The position numbers and the translations under genes were made by a program. DNA of 64,000 bases from NCBI RefSeq assembly GCF_030159895.1, contig NZ_BSNI01000002.1:684039-748038 (forward strand), given 5' to 3'. The stretch is from Maritalea porphyrae (lineage in GTDB: Bacteria; Pseudomonadota; Alphaproteobacteria; Rhizobiales; Devosiaceae). Below are positions 18,218-27,467 of the stretch, piece by piece. The notes under the pieces are model-generated. The model was not told the DNA's origin and searched no databases. It worked only from the letters and a program-made list of their open reading frames with translations. The stretch's first letter is position 1. Every line of letters begins with the position of its first letter.

Positions 18218-18983
18218 CATAGGCGACCATCGCCGCTGCAAGGTACTCGGTTAAGCCTGGTGCCAACGCTTCATATCGCGCCACAAAATCTTCGTGGCTC
18301 TGATACATTTGCGATAGCCCGATATAGGCGGCTTGGTCCGGCTGTTTCTTCCACCATTGTCCGACCCAATTGTGGTGACGAGCAATCACGTTGTCCAACT
18401 CAGCATCATCGGCAGCAATTCCCCCTTGTAGGGCCAGTACGACTTCACCTTCAATATCAGCCAACTCTGCCATTCTCTGTGCAATTAGCTGGTTTTCACC
18501 ATCTAATCCGTCCTGCTTGAGTTTTTGTTTTGCATCTTCGATTTCCTTGGCCATGTCTGGACCAAGCTTGTCGATTAGCTCTTGTTCATACGCTGCTTGC
18601 TTCTCTTTTGAGAACCCTTTGTATAAGTCGCTCACATTCATCTTTCTTACTCCATTTAACTCATCAATTGAGCGTTCAATCGTTTTGATTAGCTGGAGTT
18701 GGCGGCGCTGGTCCTGTTCCAAACGGGACTTCTGTTGCTCAAGCATTTTCGCGCGTTCGTGATCGGGTTCTTCCAATATCTGAGCAATTTCGTTTAGCCC
18801 AATACCCATTTCTTTGAAGAACAAAATCTCTTGCAAACGCACCAATTCGTCCCGCGTGTAGTAGCGGTATCCATTGTCACCAACAAAGGCTGGGCACAAT
18901 AAACCTATTTGATCGTAGTGATGCAGCGCGCGCACCGATATGCCCGCCATCTGCGCCACCTGTTTAACTTGGTAGGTTTTCAT
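18198..18983 (-). CDS. MerR family transcriptional regulator with TipAS-like C-terminal domain
   Basis: Effector-responsive activator that untwists promoters with over-long spacers; 261 residues. The N-terminal MerR winged helix begins TYQVKQVAQMAGISVRALHH and includes the wing segment GYRYYTRDELVRL. A long dimerisation coiled coil (about 75-115) and a C-terminal helical TipAS-type ligand-binding domain (from about LYKGFSKEKQ to the end) follow. Start ATG 18981-18983 is supported by AAAGGA upstream; the longer frame would begin inside the -35 box. TipAL-like regulators bind varied hydrophobic or peptide ligands; the ligand here is unknown. Its own promoter has the expected 19-bp spacer, so it should be autoregulated. 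Confidence 0.9.
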   Translation of the reverse strand: MKTYQVKQVAQMAGISVRALHHYDQIGLLCPAFVGDNGYRYYTRDELVRLQEILFFKEMGIGLNEIAQILEEPDHERAKMLEQQKSRLEQDQRRQLQLIKTIERSIDELNGVRKMNVSDLYKGFSKEKQAAYEQELIDKLGPDMAKEIEDAKQKLKQDGLDGENQLIAQRMAELADIEGEVVLALQGGIAADDAELDNVIARHHNWVGQWWKKQPDQAAYIGLSQMYQSHEDFVARYEALAPGLTEYLAAAMVAYAKRHLG

Positions 18984-19009
18984 GTGCCAAAATCCTTTCG
19001 CTGGCAAAT

Positions 19010-19040
19010 GAGATAGTCTCTCACGCTGCGTTAGGGTCAA
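19010..19040 (-). promoter_or_regulatory. MerR-type promoter with 19-bp spacer and dyad operator
   Basis: On the minus strand TTGACC (19035-19040) and TATCTC (19010-19015) are 19 bp apart, the stretched spacing that MerR-family activators correct. The near-perfect dyad CTAACG-CAG-CGTGAG fills the spacer. It sits 27 bp ahead of the merR start codon. Confidence 0.75.
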
Positions 19041-19069
19041 GCACCAATTTTAGATTTTTTTGAAAAGCG

Positions 19070-19261
19070 CTAGCGGCGTTTCAGGCCAATGGCAACGGCC
19101 ATAACAATTCCGCCTACCGTCCAAAGAGCGATGTTGGTCAGAATGAAATCAAGATCAAGGGGACGTTCAAGGACAAAAACGCTCGCCGCTCCAAACAAAA
19201 CACCGGTGAATACCGCCCAAAAGGCGCCAAAAGTCCAGTCTGCTCGTGCAAGAACGCTCAT
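19070..19261 (-). CDS. Small membrane protein of unknown function
   Basis: 63 residues with two predicted transmembrane helices (FGAFWAVFTGVLFGAASVFV and FILTNIALWTVGGIVMAVAI) and a basic C-terminus. ATG 19261 follows TTGAGG at good spacing, so it is preferred to the TTG at 19273. It lies upstream of merR on the same strand, but the merR promoter separates them. Family not recognised. Confidence 0.55.
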   Translation of the reverse strand: MSVLARADWTFGAFWAVFTGVLFGAASVFVLERPLDLDFILTNIALWTVGGIVMAVAIGLKRR

Positions 19262-19373
19262 AATATACCTCAAAAATACGCTGCCACTTTATGGTTAACA
19301 AACCGATAATGGCCAATTCAACAATGCGCAGAGGAATATCAGATAATGTGGCAATTGTCTAGAAATTTGGGGC

Positions 19374-19398
19374 GAGCCGGGGGCGTACCCCCGAGCTC
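19374..19398 (-). terminator. Stem-loop downstream of pckA
   Basis: On the minus strand GAGC and CGGGGG pair with CCCCCG and GCTC around a TACG loop, with one bulged T: ten base pairs, 33 bp after the pckA stop. No T tract follows, so it is either a weak terminator or an mRNA 3'-end stabiliser. Confidence 0.45.
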
Positions 19399-19430
19399 TA
19401 GATATGAGTAATTATTTATACTTAAGCGCT

Positions 19431-21026
19431 TTATGCAGCGTTGCTTAGGCTTGGGCCGGCATCTGCGAGCTCGTCTGCGCTTGCGCCAAATTTGGCGAAG
19501 TTTTCTTCAAACAGCTTGACCAGTTTCGCAGCTTGTTCGTCGTAAGCAGCAGCATCTTCCCAAGTGGTTCGTGGCTCAAGCAATCCAGCATTGATGCCTT
19601 CAACTGCCGTTGGCACTTCAAAGCCAAAGATTGGATCAACACGCATCGGTGTGTTCACCAGCTCGCCAGACAAAGCGCTAGTGAGCAAGGTGCGTGTGTC
19701 TTTAATTGAGATGCGTTCACCAACACCGTATGGACCACCGGTCCAACCAGTGTTGAGCAACCAGCATTCCGCAAGGCTTTCACCCAACTGCTTTTTGAGC
19801 ATTTTGCCATATACACTTGGATGCAGTGACATAAATGGTGCGCCAAAGCAGGCAGAGAAGGTTGCTTGTGGTTCAGTTACACCGCGCTCTGTGCCGGCAA
19901 CCTTTGCGGTGTAGCCAGACAAGAAGTGGTAAATGGCTTGATCGGGTGTCAAGCGCGCAATTGGAGGCAGTACGCCAAATGCATCAGCTGTCAGCAAAAT
20001 CACAGACTTTGGCGTTGGGCCCATGCCTGTGCGGCTTACATTGTCCAAAGCGGTCAATGGATATGCTGCACGTGTGTTTTCTGTTTTCGAACCGTCATTG
20101 AAGTCAGGCTTCAGCGTTTCTTCATCCAACACAACGTTTTCAAGCACAGTGCCAAAACGTTCTGTGGCGCCAAAAATCTCAGGCTCTGCTTCGCGCGAAA
20201 GCTTAATGGTTTTGGCATAGCAACCACCTTCAAGGTTGAACACGCCATCTTTGTGCCAGCCATGCTCATCATCACCGATCAGTGTACGCTCAGGGTCTGT
20301 AGAAAGCGTTGTTTTGCCCGTGCCTGATAGACCGAAGAACAATGCTGTATCGCCATCTTTTCCGATATTGGCTGAACAGTGCATTGGCAACACACCATTT
20401 TGCGGCGCATGGAAGTTGAACAGCGAGAAAACAGATTTCTTGATTTCACCTGCATAAGCAGTTCCGCAAATGAGCACCATATTGCGGCTGAAATCGAGCA
20501 TAATTGCGGTTTCTGAACGTGTTCCATGGCGCGCAGGATCTGCTTTGAAGCTTGGCAAATGCACAATGGTTACATTTGATTCAAAGTCACCCAATGCGTT
20601 TAGTGCTGGACGGATCAACAAATTGCGGATGAACAAAGCGTGCCACGCATTTTCAGTGAACACTTCAACATTCAACTGATGAGATACATCTGCACCAGCG
20701 TAAAGTTGTTGGACAAAAAGGTCTTTGTCTTTCGTCGCAGCCAAAAGGTCGGCAAGCAGCAAATCAAACTTTTCAGTCGATGTGGCTTTGGCATTGTCCC
20801 ACCAAACAGTGTCATGGGTCAGCGCATCATCAACGATAAACTTGTCTTGGGCAGAGCGACCAGTATGTTGGCCTGTATCTGCAACCAACGCGCCATCGGC
20901 ACTAAACTTCACTTCATCGCGCTTGACCGCGAGCGAAGCTAATACCGGTGCTTTGTCGTTATAAGAAAGCGACGCTGCGTTCGCTTGAATAGTTTGATTA
21001 ATTTCCCGCCGTGTGATGGTGCTCAT
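19431..21026 (-). CDS. pckA: Phosphoenolpyruvate carboxykinase (ATP)
   Basis: Converts oxaloacetate and ATP to phosphoenolpyruvate, the first step of gluconeogenesis from organic acids; cytoplasmic. It has 531 residues, the usual size for the ATP type. The kinase-1a P-loop [11 protein letters not shown] (near 237), the MHCSANIG segment just before it, and [20 protein letters not shown] after it are diagnostic. The start is ATG 21024-21026 with AGGATCAGCCCG upstream; the longer frame adds 13 unlikely residues. It is divergent from chvI. In Agrobacterium ChvG-ChvI is known to control pckA, so this arrangement is probably functional. Confidence 0.97.
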   Translation of the reverse strand: MSTITRREINQTIQANAASLSYNDKAPVLASLAVKRDEVKFSADGALVADTGQHTGRSAQDKFIVDDALTHDTVWWDNAKATSTEKFDLLLADLLAATKDKDLFVQQLYAGADVSHQLNVEVFTENAWHALFIRNLLIRPALNALGDFESNVTIVHLPSFKADPARHGTRSETAIMLDFSRNMVLICGTAYAGEIKKSVFSLFNFHAPQNGVLPMHCSANIGKDGDTALFFGLSGTGKTTLSTDPERTLIGDDEHGWHKDGVFNLEGGCYAKTIKLSREAEPEIFGATERFGTVLENVVLDEETLKPDFNDGSKTENTRAAYPLTALDNVSRTGMGPTPKSVILLTADAFGVLPPIARLTPDQAIYHFLSGYTAKVAGTERGVTEPQATFSACFGAPFMSLHPSVYGKMLKKQLGESLAECWLLNTGWTGGPYGVGERISIKDTRTLLTSALSGELVNTPMRVDPIFGFEVPTAVEGINAGLLEPRTTWEDAAAYDEQAAKLVKLFEENFAKFGASADELADAGPSLSNAA

Positions 21027-21373
21027 CGGGCTGATCCTGCTGTCCTTTAAGAAAAATGCCGCCATGAAAGAGAAAAATCTCCCATTCGGTCAAAAGAACT
21101 TAAGGAAACAGGACCAGTTTTTCCATCTGGCGATAGGTCGTACGACCTTTGTCTAATTCGGCTAAATAGCTAAAAAACATAGTAAATTTTACCTATTGGT
21201 GTTTGTCCACAGGCTCAGGTTTCTATGTGGGCGAACGACCAAATGGTAAGCACGCACTTCACAATTAGGCTTTTAAGGTCACAATTTGTGCGCAATTGTC
21301 GGTGCAATGAAACAACCAATGTTGATTTTTCATTTGACGCCAATCATATAAGGTGTGGCCGAAAGGAATAAAG
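21027..21373. other. Divergent control region between pckA and chvI
   Basis: 347 bp that must hold the promoters of both genes. TATAAG at 21347-21352 could be the -10 box for chvI, with TTGATT at 21322-21327 as a weakly spaced (19 bp) -35. No perfect palindrome stands out. A ChvI site shared by both genes would be expected but cannot be pointed to with confidence. Confidence 0.4.
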
Positions 21374-22084
21374 ATGCCAAAAATCGCTCTAGTTGATGAC
21401 GACCAGAATATCCTCGCCTCGGTCTCGATGACCTTGCAGGCAGAAGGTTATCATGTGAGCACCTACACCGATGGGGCATCTGGCCTTGAGGGCTTAAGCG
21501 CAGATTTGCCTGATTTGGCCATTCTCGACATCAAAATGCCGCGTATGGATGGCATGGAATTGTTACGCCGCTTGCGCCAAAAATCAGACTTGCCGGTTAT
21601 TTTTCTGACGTCCAAAGATGATGAAATTGACGAGCTGTTTGGCCTAAAAATGGGTGCCGATGATTTTATCACCAAGCCGTTCTCGCAACGTTTGCTCGTG
21701 GAGCGTGTAAAAGCGATTTTGCGGCGCGCACATGCAAAGCCTGAAGGGGCAAGTGCCACCCAAGACGGCACACCTTCAAAGTCAGTGTTGGAACGTGGTC
21801 GATTGGCAATGGATCAAGAGCGTCACACCTGCACTTGGGACGCAAAAAACGTAACGCTAACAGTTACAGAGTTTTTGATCTTGTTTGCATTGGCGCAACG
21901 CCCAGGTGTTGTGAAAAGCCGCGACAGCCTGATGGACGCAGCCTATGATGACCAAGTCTATGTGGATGATCGCACAATTGATAGCCACATCAAACGATTG
22001 CGCAAAAAGTTTCGGGTCGTCGACAAAGAGTTTGACATGATTGAAACTCTATATGGTGTGGGCTACCGCTTTAAGGAGCAATAA
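21374..22084 (+). CDS. chvI: Response regulator ChvI (OmpR type)
   Basis: Two-component response regulator, 236 residues. The receiver domain (1-120) has the acidic pocket in [10 protein letters not shown], the phospho-acceptor Asp in [13 protein letters not shown] near 52 and the conserved Lys in FITKPFSQR. An OmpR-type winged helix follows (about 135-235), ending [17 protein letters not shown] and YGVGYRF. ATG 21374 is chosen because GAAAGGA lies 7 nt upstream. It is followed after 5 nt by its kinase. In Rhizobiales ChvI governs envelope, exopolysaccharide and acid responses and is usually essential. Confidence 0.95.
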   Translation: MPKIALVDDDQNILASVSMTLQAEGYHVSTYTDGASGLEGLSADLPDLAILDIKMPRMDGMELLRRLRQKSDLPVIFLTSKDDEIDELFGLKMGADDFITKPFSQRLLVERVKAILRRAHAKPEGASATQDGTPSKSVLERGRLAMDQERHTCTWDAKNVTLTVTEFLILFALAQRPGVVKSRDSLMDAAYDDQVYVDDRTIDSHIKRLRKKFRVVDKEFDMIETLYGVGYRFKEQ

Positions 22085-22089
22085 GCGTT

Positions 22090-23862
22090 TTGAAAATGGA
22101 GCGTGCATCATCGCTTTCCAATTCGGAACCGCTGGATGAGCCCCACCCAGCGGCGAAAGAAGAAAAATCGCGCCCCAAATCCTCCATTTCTCGTCTTTGG
22201 TCCCCCCTCAGCCGACTGCTCGGCTATACTATTTTCTCCTCTTTGACCCGTCGCATTGTTGTGCTCAATCTTGCGGCGTTGGCCGCGTTGGTCATTGCCA
22301 TTCTATATCTAAATCAATGGCGTGCGGGCCTTATTGATGCGCGTGTCGATAGTCTGCGCGTGCAGGGAGAAATCATCGCCGGCGCTATCGCTGCATCTGC
22401 AACGGTCAATAGTGATGTCATTACCGTTGATCCAGACAAGTTTTTGCAATTGCAGAGTGATGACACTGTCGCAACGCTCAGCTTTTTTGATCAGACATTA
22501 GAATTTCCAATCAATCCCGAACAGGTTGCACCGCTGTTGCAGAACCTGATTACGCCGACGGGAACACGTGCGCGCATTTATGATCGTGATGGGCTGCTGA
22601 TTTTGGATAGCGATAATATTTACGCGCGCGGTGAGGTGTTGCGCCAATTGGCGGCGCCAAGTGACGAAGAAGTCCTGTTCCTGATTGATTGGTGGAACCG
22701 GTTTTTCAGATGGCTGCGCGCTGGGGAATTCCCACGCTACCAAGAATATTCAGGGGCCGAAGGGGCAAAATATCCTGAGGTGAAAACAGCACTAAATGGC
22801 GCAACCGCATCAATTGTGCGTGTTGATGTTAATGATCGCTTGGTGGTCTCTGTTGCAGTGCCGGTGCGCCGCCTAAAGACCAATGTGGGGGTGCTGCTGC
22901 TATCAACCGAGCCCGGCGATATCGATCATGTGGTTGAAAAAGAACGCTGGAATGTTTTCAAGATTTTTTTGATCGCGGCGTCAATTACCACCATCATGTC
23001 ATTGCTGTTGGCGGGCACCATTGCAGGGCCCATGCGTCGCCTGTCCGCCGCCGCGCAACGTGTGCGGACATCTATGACGGCGCGGGAAGAGATCCCCGAT
23101 TACACTCAACGACCTGACGAAATTGGACACCTGTCTGGATCCCTTCGCGAGATGACGAACGCGCTTTATAATCGTATCGAAGCAATTGAAAGCTTTGCCG
23201 CTGACGTTTCCCACGAACTGAAAAATCCGCTTACTTCTTTGCGCAGTGCCGTAGAAACCCTGCCATTGGTCAAGAACGACGAAGACCGCGAGCGCCTAAC
23301 GACTATTATTCAACACGATGTTAAGCGCCTTGATCGTTTGATCACCGACATCTCAAAAGCCTCTCGTCTTGATGCCGAATTAGCGCGCGAAGAAATTGGC
23401 GAGATGAACATTTCTGGGCTTGTGGCAACCATTGTTGATATACAGCAAGAGGTGGCAGCACGACGCAATGTCAGCATTCAATTTGCAGATCATCTCAAAC
23501 CGAACCAACAATTGCTCCCCGGCCATGATGGGCGTTTGGGACAAGTGATTACCAATATGGTTGATAATGCGGTTTCTTTTTCCCCCGAAGGCGCTATTGT
23601 TGATGTTGAACTGAATCGTTCAGGCAAGATGGTGCACATCACGGTGAAAGACCAAGGACGCGGCATACGCGGCGACGCCGATCAGATTTTCAAGCGGTTC
23701 TATACAGACCGACCCACAAGTGATGGCTTTGGCAATCATTCGGGCCTCGGTCTTTCCATTTCGCAACAAATTGTTGAGGCTCATCGCGGTACAATCACCG
23801 CGCGCAATCGCATTGACACTCAGGGGGCTGAGTTCGTGGTCAGCCTGCCGACAACTATTTAG
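22090..23862 (+). CDS. chvG: Sensor histidine kinase ChvG
   Basis: Membrane sensor kinase partner of ChvI, 590 residues. A cytoplasmic N-terminal tail (to about 50) and the first transmembrane helix (about 55-75) precede a ~200-residue periplasmic stimulus domain; a second helix (about 295-315) leads to HAMP, the dimerisation domain with the H-box FAADVSHELKNPLTSL (near 380), and the ATPase domain with NMVDNAVSF and GLGLSISQQIVEAH. The TTG start at 22090 sits 9 nt after TAAGGAG, which also overlaps the chvI stop region. In rhizobia the periplasmic repressor ExoR controls ChvG; no exoR lies in this window. Confidence 0.94.
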   Translation: MKMERASSLSNSEPLDEPHPAAKEEKSRPKSSISRLWSPLSRLLGYTIFSSLTRRIVVLNLAALAALVIAILYLNQWRAGLIDARVDSLRVQGEIIAGAIAASATVNSDVITVDPDKFLQLQSDDTVATLSFFDQTLEFPINPEQVAPLLQNLITPTGTRARIYDRDGLLILDSDNIYARGEVLRQLAAPSDEEVLFLIDWWNRFFRWLRAGEFPRYQEYSGAEGAKYPEVKTALNGATASIVRVDVNDRLVVSVAVPVRRLKTNVGVLLLSTEPGDIDHVVEKERWNVFKIFLIAASITTIMSLLLAGTIAGPMRRLSAAAQRVRTSMTAREEIPDYTQRPDEIGHLSGSLREMTNALYNRIEAIESFAADVSHELKNPLTSLRSAVETLPLVKNDEDRERLTTIIQHDVKRLDRLITDISKASRLDAELAREEIGEMNISGLVATIVDIQQEVAARRNVSIQFADHLKPNQQLLPGHDGRLGQVITNMVDNAVSFSPEGAIVDVELNRSGKMVHITVKDQGRGIRGDADQIFKRFYTDRPTSDGFGNHSGLGLSISQQIVEAHRGTITARNRIDTQGAEFVVSLPTTI

Positions 23863-23871
23863 AGGCCAATT

Positions 23872-24342
23872 ATGTCAGATACACCAGAAAATACATTCGG
23901 AACCGGCATCACATTTGATGGCTATGGAATTCTGCTGCGCGGCCAATCTGGCGCAGGTAAGTCTTTGCTGGCTTTGGATCTTATGGATCGTGCCGACACA
24001 ATGGGTTTGGAAGCCTTTTTGATCTCCGATGACCGGGTGTTGCTGCATGTCGAAGACAGCAGCGTGATGTGCTCTTCCCCGCCGCAAATCGCTGGTCAGA
24101 TTGAATTGCGTGGCTGCGGCGTAATTGAGCGGCCAACAACCGAACAGACCAAGATTCATTTGGTGATCGATCTAGTTGGCGAGCTGGACCGGATGCCGGA
24201 AAACGAAGAGTTTGAGACCGAAATTATGGGCGTAAAAGTGCCCCGTTGTCCCGTGCCCATTCGTTCGCTAATTGACAGCGTACACCAGCGACTGCTCGTG
24301 GTTGAAGCGCTCAAGCGCGTTATGCAAGCGGAACAAAAATAA
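23872..24342 (+). CDS. hprK: HPr kinase/phosphorylase, short alphaproteobacterial form
   Basis: Phosphorylates and dephosphorylates the regulatory serine of HPr, here within the nitrogen-type PTS; cytoplasmic. It has 156 residues, about half the length of the Firmicutes enzyme, because the N-terminal domain is missing as is normal in this class. The P-loop is GQSGAGKSLLALDLM (near 24-38) and the family signature lies around GCGVIERPT. AGAGG overlapping the chvG stop serves as its ribosome-binding site, so it is probably co-transcribed with chvI-chvG. The EIIA and HPr genes follow, giving a complete regulatory branch. Confidence 0.93.
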   Translation: MSDTPENTFGTGITFDGYGILLRGQSGAGKSLLALDLMDRADTMGLEAFLISDDRVLLHVEDSSVMCSSPPQIAGQIELRGCGVIERPTTEQTKIHLVIDLVGELDRMPENEEFETEIMGVKVPRCPVPIRSLIDSVHQRLLVVEALKRVMQAEQK

Positions 24343-24481
24343 CAAAGATTCGGATCATCGAGCGGCATTGTTGCGCAATTCACAACGTGCTTTTGGACTT
24401 GCCAGCCGCCCATATCCCCGTCAAAACTAGAACTAAGAACAATAAAGATGATCAATTCATCTGTTGAGGAGCGTCATATAT

Positions 24482-24883
24482 ATGATTGGTATGGTGTTGG
24501 TGACCCACGGAGCGCTTGCGGACGAGTTTCGCTCGGCACTTGAACATGTGGTTGGCCCGCAAGAACAATGCGAGGCCGTAAGCATTGGCCCGGATGATGA
24601 TATGGAGAACCGTCGCCAGGATATTTTGGACGCGGTCCATCGCGCCGACAGTGGCGAAGGCGTGGTAATCCTGACAGACATGTTTGGTGGTACGCCGTCT
24701 AATTTGGCGATTTCCGTCATGGAAAACCGCGAAGTGGATGTGATCGCAGGCGTGAACTTGCCCATGTTGGTGAAACTGGCGCGCGTACGGCCAGATATGA
24801 ATATGCGCGACGCTGTTCACGAAGCACAGGAAGCTGGCCGCAAATATATCAATGTGGCAAATGACGTGTTGGGCGGTGTCTAA
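24482..24883 (+). CDS. PTS system mannose-type EIIA component (regulatory)
   Basis: Accepts phosphate from HPr; in alphaproteobacteria without a sugar-transporting EIIB/C it works as a regulatory output. It has 133 residues. The phospho-acceptor is His9 in VTHGALAD, and the segment ILTDMFGGTPSNLAISV (near 70) is typical of EIIA of the mannose class. ATG 24482 is used because GAGGAG lies 10 nt upstream; the frame opens 18 nt earlier. A 139-bp gap separates it from hprK and 11 bp from the HPr gene. No EIIB or EIIC gene is nearby, which supports a regulatory role. Confidence 0.92.
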   Translation: MIGMVLVTHGALADEFRSALEHVVGPQEQCEAVSIGPDDDMENRRQDILDAVHRADSGEGVVILTDMFGGTPSNLAISVMENREVDVIAGVNLPMLVKLARVRPDMNMRDAVHEAQEAGRKYINVANDVLGGV

Positions 24884-24894
24884 TCGATAAAATC

Positions 24895-25215
24895 ATGCCC
24901 AATTCCTGCCAACCCGAAAAGGCCTTTGGCCAACGCCTAACCATTGTCAACCAACGCGGTTTGCATGCGCGTGCGTCAGCTCGGTTCGCTCGCACGGTGG
25001 AGTGCTTTGATGCTGAGATCAGTGTAACGCGCGATGGGGTGACAGTTGGCGGTTCGTCCATCATGGGATTGATGATGTTGGCCGCAGGTGCAGGGTCAAC
25101 AATTTTGGTGCAATCTAAAGGACCGCAAGCACGCGAAGCGCTTGAAGCAATTGTTGCGCTGGTCGAATCCGGTTTTGACGAAGACACAGAGGGCGTCAAG
25201 GCAAAGCAGGCTTAA
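24895..25215 (+). CDS. Phosphocarrier protein HPr
   Basis: Small phosphorelay protein linking enzyme I of the PTS to EIIA; 106 residues. The active His is His24 in QRGLHARASARF, and the regulatory serine, target of the HPr kinase three genes upstream, lies in GGSSIMGLMML (Ser54/55). The C-terminal helix ends with an acidic tail longer than in E. coli HPr. Its position after hprK and EIIA is the standard alphaproteobacterial order, so it is probably the regulatory HPr of this cell. Confidence 0.94.
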   Translation: MPNSCQPEKAFGQRLTIVNQRGLHARASARFARTVECFDAEISVTRDGVTVGGSSIMGLMMLAAGAGSTILVQSKGPQAREALEAIVALVESGFDEDTEGVKAKQA

Positions 25216-25277
25216 GCTAAAGCACATCAAAGGGTTGTGCGCACAAACAGAGTTGCAACAAACATAGGGACGTTTCG

Positions 25278-25781
25278 ATGCGATCTCCGTTTCTTCTGGC
25301 TGGAGCGTTGGCAGGCGGTCTAACCGCATCTCAATATCCAGAATATGCCCAGCAATACCATCAGCGCCTTGGCGGCGCTGTTGAGGAATTGGCGACAGTT
25401 ATTGAAAATTTCGATCAGGATGCGTTAAGCCAGAGCCTAACCCGCGATGAAGCGCTTAAGCGTTATGAAGCATCAAGCGACCAATTCCTCGTTGAACGTG
25501 GCAAATCAATGAGCGAAACAGTTGCCCGCTATGAAAATCTGAGATCACATCAGTTCGCGCTCCAAAATGCGGGTCCCGTTGAAGAATTCACAGCATTTGC
25601 AAGTCACCTTGATCCAAAGCTAATGCGGGCAACGCTGGAAAGTTATAAGCCCGCAGTACCTGTAACACCAACAGGGTTTACATTCGCTGGCTTGGGTTTG
25701 CTCGTCGGGTGGGGGATTTTCCGTTTCATTTGGGGCATTCTAGCATTCCCATTTCGGCGGCGCGTTCGTATTTCCCGTTAA
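25278..25781 (+). CDS. DUF2937-like membrane protein
   Basis: 167 residues of unknown function. The N-terminus holds a hydrophobic stretch followed by SQYPEYAQQYHQRLGGAVEE, the recognisable part of DUF2937 proteins. A helical extracytoplasmic region (about 30-130) and one C-terminal transmembrane helix (GFTFAGLGLLVGWGIFRFIW) follow, then a basic tail (FRRRVRISR). The layout suggests a protein anchored at both ends with its middle in the periplasm. It lies 62 bp after the HPr gene and before ahcY; a role in either is not evident. Confidence 0.7.
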   Translation: MRSPFLLAGALAGGLTASQYPEYAQQYHQRLGGAVEELATVIENFDQDALSQSLTRDEALKRYEASSDQFLVERGKSMSETVARYENLRSHQFALQNAGPVEEFTAFASHLDPKLMRATLESYKPAVPVTPTGFTFAGLGLLVGWGIFRFIWGILAFPFRRRVRISR

Positions 25782-25813
25782 CGGTCTGTTCGGGATATAA
25801 ATAATTCTTTATG

Positions 25814-25833
25814 TCTTTATTGAATGATAAAGA
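25814..25833. promoter_or_regulatory. Inverted repeat upstream of ahcY, possible operator
   Basis: TCTTTAT (25814-25820) and ATAAAGA (25827-25833) form a perfect dyad with a 6-bp centre, 48 bp before the ahcY start codon. It is placed as an operator for an S-adenosylhomocysteine- or methionine-responsive regulator might be. No regulator gene is adjacent. Confidence 0.45.
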
Positions 25834-25881
25834 TTGTCCGCGTATGTATAGCGGCAATCGGGTTCAATAGGAGACGCGAAA

Positions 25882-27285
25882 ATGAGCGCCTTAACACAAG
25901 AATATGCGGTAAAAGACCTGTCTTTGGCAGAGTGGGGCCGCACGGAAATCGAAATGGCTGAGATCGAAATGCCTGGTCTCATGGCTATTCGCAAGGAATT
26001 TGCAGCAGCACAGCCGCTAAAAGGCGCGCGTATCGCTGGTTCTTTGCACATGACCATTCAAACCGCCGTTTTGATCGAGACATTGGTGGCATTGGGCGCT
26101 GAAGTGCGCTGGGCGTCATGCAACATTTTTTCAACCCAAGATCATGCTGCCGCAGCAATTGCAGCGGCTGGCATTCCTGTTTTTGCCCATAAAGGCGAAA
26201 CATTGGCAGAATATTGGGACTTTGCTGACCGCATCCTTGATTGGGGCAATGGCGAAACCGCGAACATGATTTTGGATGATGGTGGCGACGCCACTATGTT
26301 GGTGCTTACCGGCGCCAAGGCTGAAAAAGATCTCAGCGTTCTTGATCACCCCAAGAGCGAAGAAGAAGAGTATTTTGCCGCTCAAGCCAAAAAGCGGATC
26401 GCAGCTGATCCTGGTTTTTATTCAAAAGTGCGCGAAAACCTTCGTGGCGTTTCGGAAGAAACAACAACTGGCGTGATGCGTTTGTATCAATTGGCTGAGC
26501 GTGGCGAACTGCCGTTCCCGGCGATCAATGTGAATGACAGCGTAACGAAGTCAAAATTCGACAACAAATATGGCTGTCGTGAGAGCTTGGTGGATGCGAT
26601 CCGTCGCGGCACGGACGTCATGATGGCGGGTAAAGTGGCCATCGTTTGTGGTTACGGTGACGTAGGTAAGGGTTCGGCTCAATCATTGGCGGGCGCTGGC
26701 GCACGCGTGTTGGTTACCGAGGTTGATCCAATTTGTGCGCTGCAGGCAGCGATGGACGGCTTTGAAGTGGTCACACTGGAAGATGCCGCGCACCGCGCGG
26801 ACATTGTTGTGTCATGCACAGGCAACAAAGGCATTGTGACCTTGGACGCTATGCGCAAACTAAAAGATATGGCGATTGTGTGTAACATTGGTCACTTCGA
26901 CAATGAGATTGAAGTTGCTGAATTGCAGAACTTCAAATGGACCAATGTGAAGCCGCAAGTAGATTTGGTACACCTTGCAGAAGATAAGCGCATCATCCTT
27001 CTCTCAGAAGGCCGCTTGGTGAATTTGGGCAACGCGACGGGCCACCCAAGCTTTGTGATGAGCGCCTCTTTTGCCAACCAAACATTGGCGCAAATTGAGT
27101 TGTGGACCAAAGCAGAAGAGTATTCGAATGCTGTTCACGTCTTGCCTAAACACTTGGACGAGAAAGTTGCAGAGCTGCATTTGGAAAAGCTTGGTGCCAA
27201 GCTTACAAAACTGAGCCAAGAGCAAGCTGATTATATCGGCGTGCCAAAAGACGGTCCATTTAAGCCAGAGGCTTATCGCTACTAG
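25882..27285 (+). CDS. ahcY: Adenosylhomocysteinase
   Basis: Hydrolyses S-adenosylhomocysteine to adenosine and homocysteine, relieving product inhibition of methyltransferases; cytoplasmic, NAD-dependent, 467 residues. The N-terminal substrate domain starts with [17 protein letters not shown] and includes [15 protein letters not shown] and [15 protein letters not shown]. The NAD-binding Rossmann segment is [19 protein letters not shown] near 252-270. The C-terminus FKPEAYRY is the family's invariant ending. The start follows TAGGAGACGCGAAA, a good ribosome-binding site. A strong terminator follows, so it is probably monocistronic. Confidence 0.98.
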   Translation: MSALTQEYAVKDLSLAEWGRTEIEMAEIEMPGLMAIRKEFAAAQPLKGARIAGSLHMTIQTAVLIETLVALGAEVRWASCNIFSTQDHAAAAIAAAGIPVFAHKGETLAEYWDFADRILDWGNGETANMILDDGGDATMLVLTGAKAEKDLSVLDHPKSEEEEYFAAQAKKRIAADPGFYSKVRENLRGVSEETTTGVMRLYQLAERGELPFPAINVNDSVTKSKFDNKYGCRESLVDAIRRGTDVMMAGKVAIVCGYGDVGKGSAQSLAGAGARVLVTEVDPICALQAAMDGFEVVTLEDAAHRADIVVSCTGNKGIVTLDAMRKLKDMAIVCNIGHFDNEIEVAELQNFKWTNVKPQVDLVHLAEDKRIILLSEGRLVNLGNATGHPSFVMSASFANQTLAQIELWTKAEEYSNAVHVLPKHLDEKVAELHLEKLGAKLTKLSQEQADYIGVPKDGPFKPEAYRY

Positions 27286-27335
27286 TCAAAGCAAGTTTTT
27301 GCGACTGCGATTCATTCGCAGAACATTTCAAGATC

Positions 27336-27361
27336 AGGGTGGCCCCGCGCCACCCTTTTTT
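27336..27361 (+). terminator. Intrinsic terminator after ahcY
   Basis: AGGGTGGC (27336-27343) pairs with GCCACCCT (27349-27356) across a 5-nt loop and is followed by six Ts. A smaller hairpin, CTGCGA-TTCAT-TCGCAG, precedes it at 27305-27321. Confidence 0.9.
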
Positions 27362-27467
27362 GTTCATGGCTTCATTTTGACTCTTGTTGCCTGATTCGCC
27401 CAAGGGCTATGGTTAGGTGATTCGATTTGGTGGCGAATTCGTATTTTATTCGTTTAAGGGGCAAGAC

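Noticed and set aside
25782-25881. SAM/SAH riboswitch upstream of ahcY
   Set aside because: The 100-nt leader lacks a readable pseudoknot or known consensus; only a simple dyad is seen.
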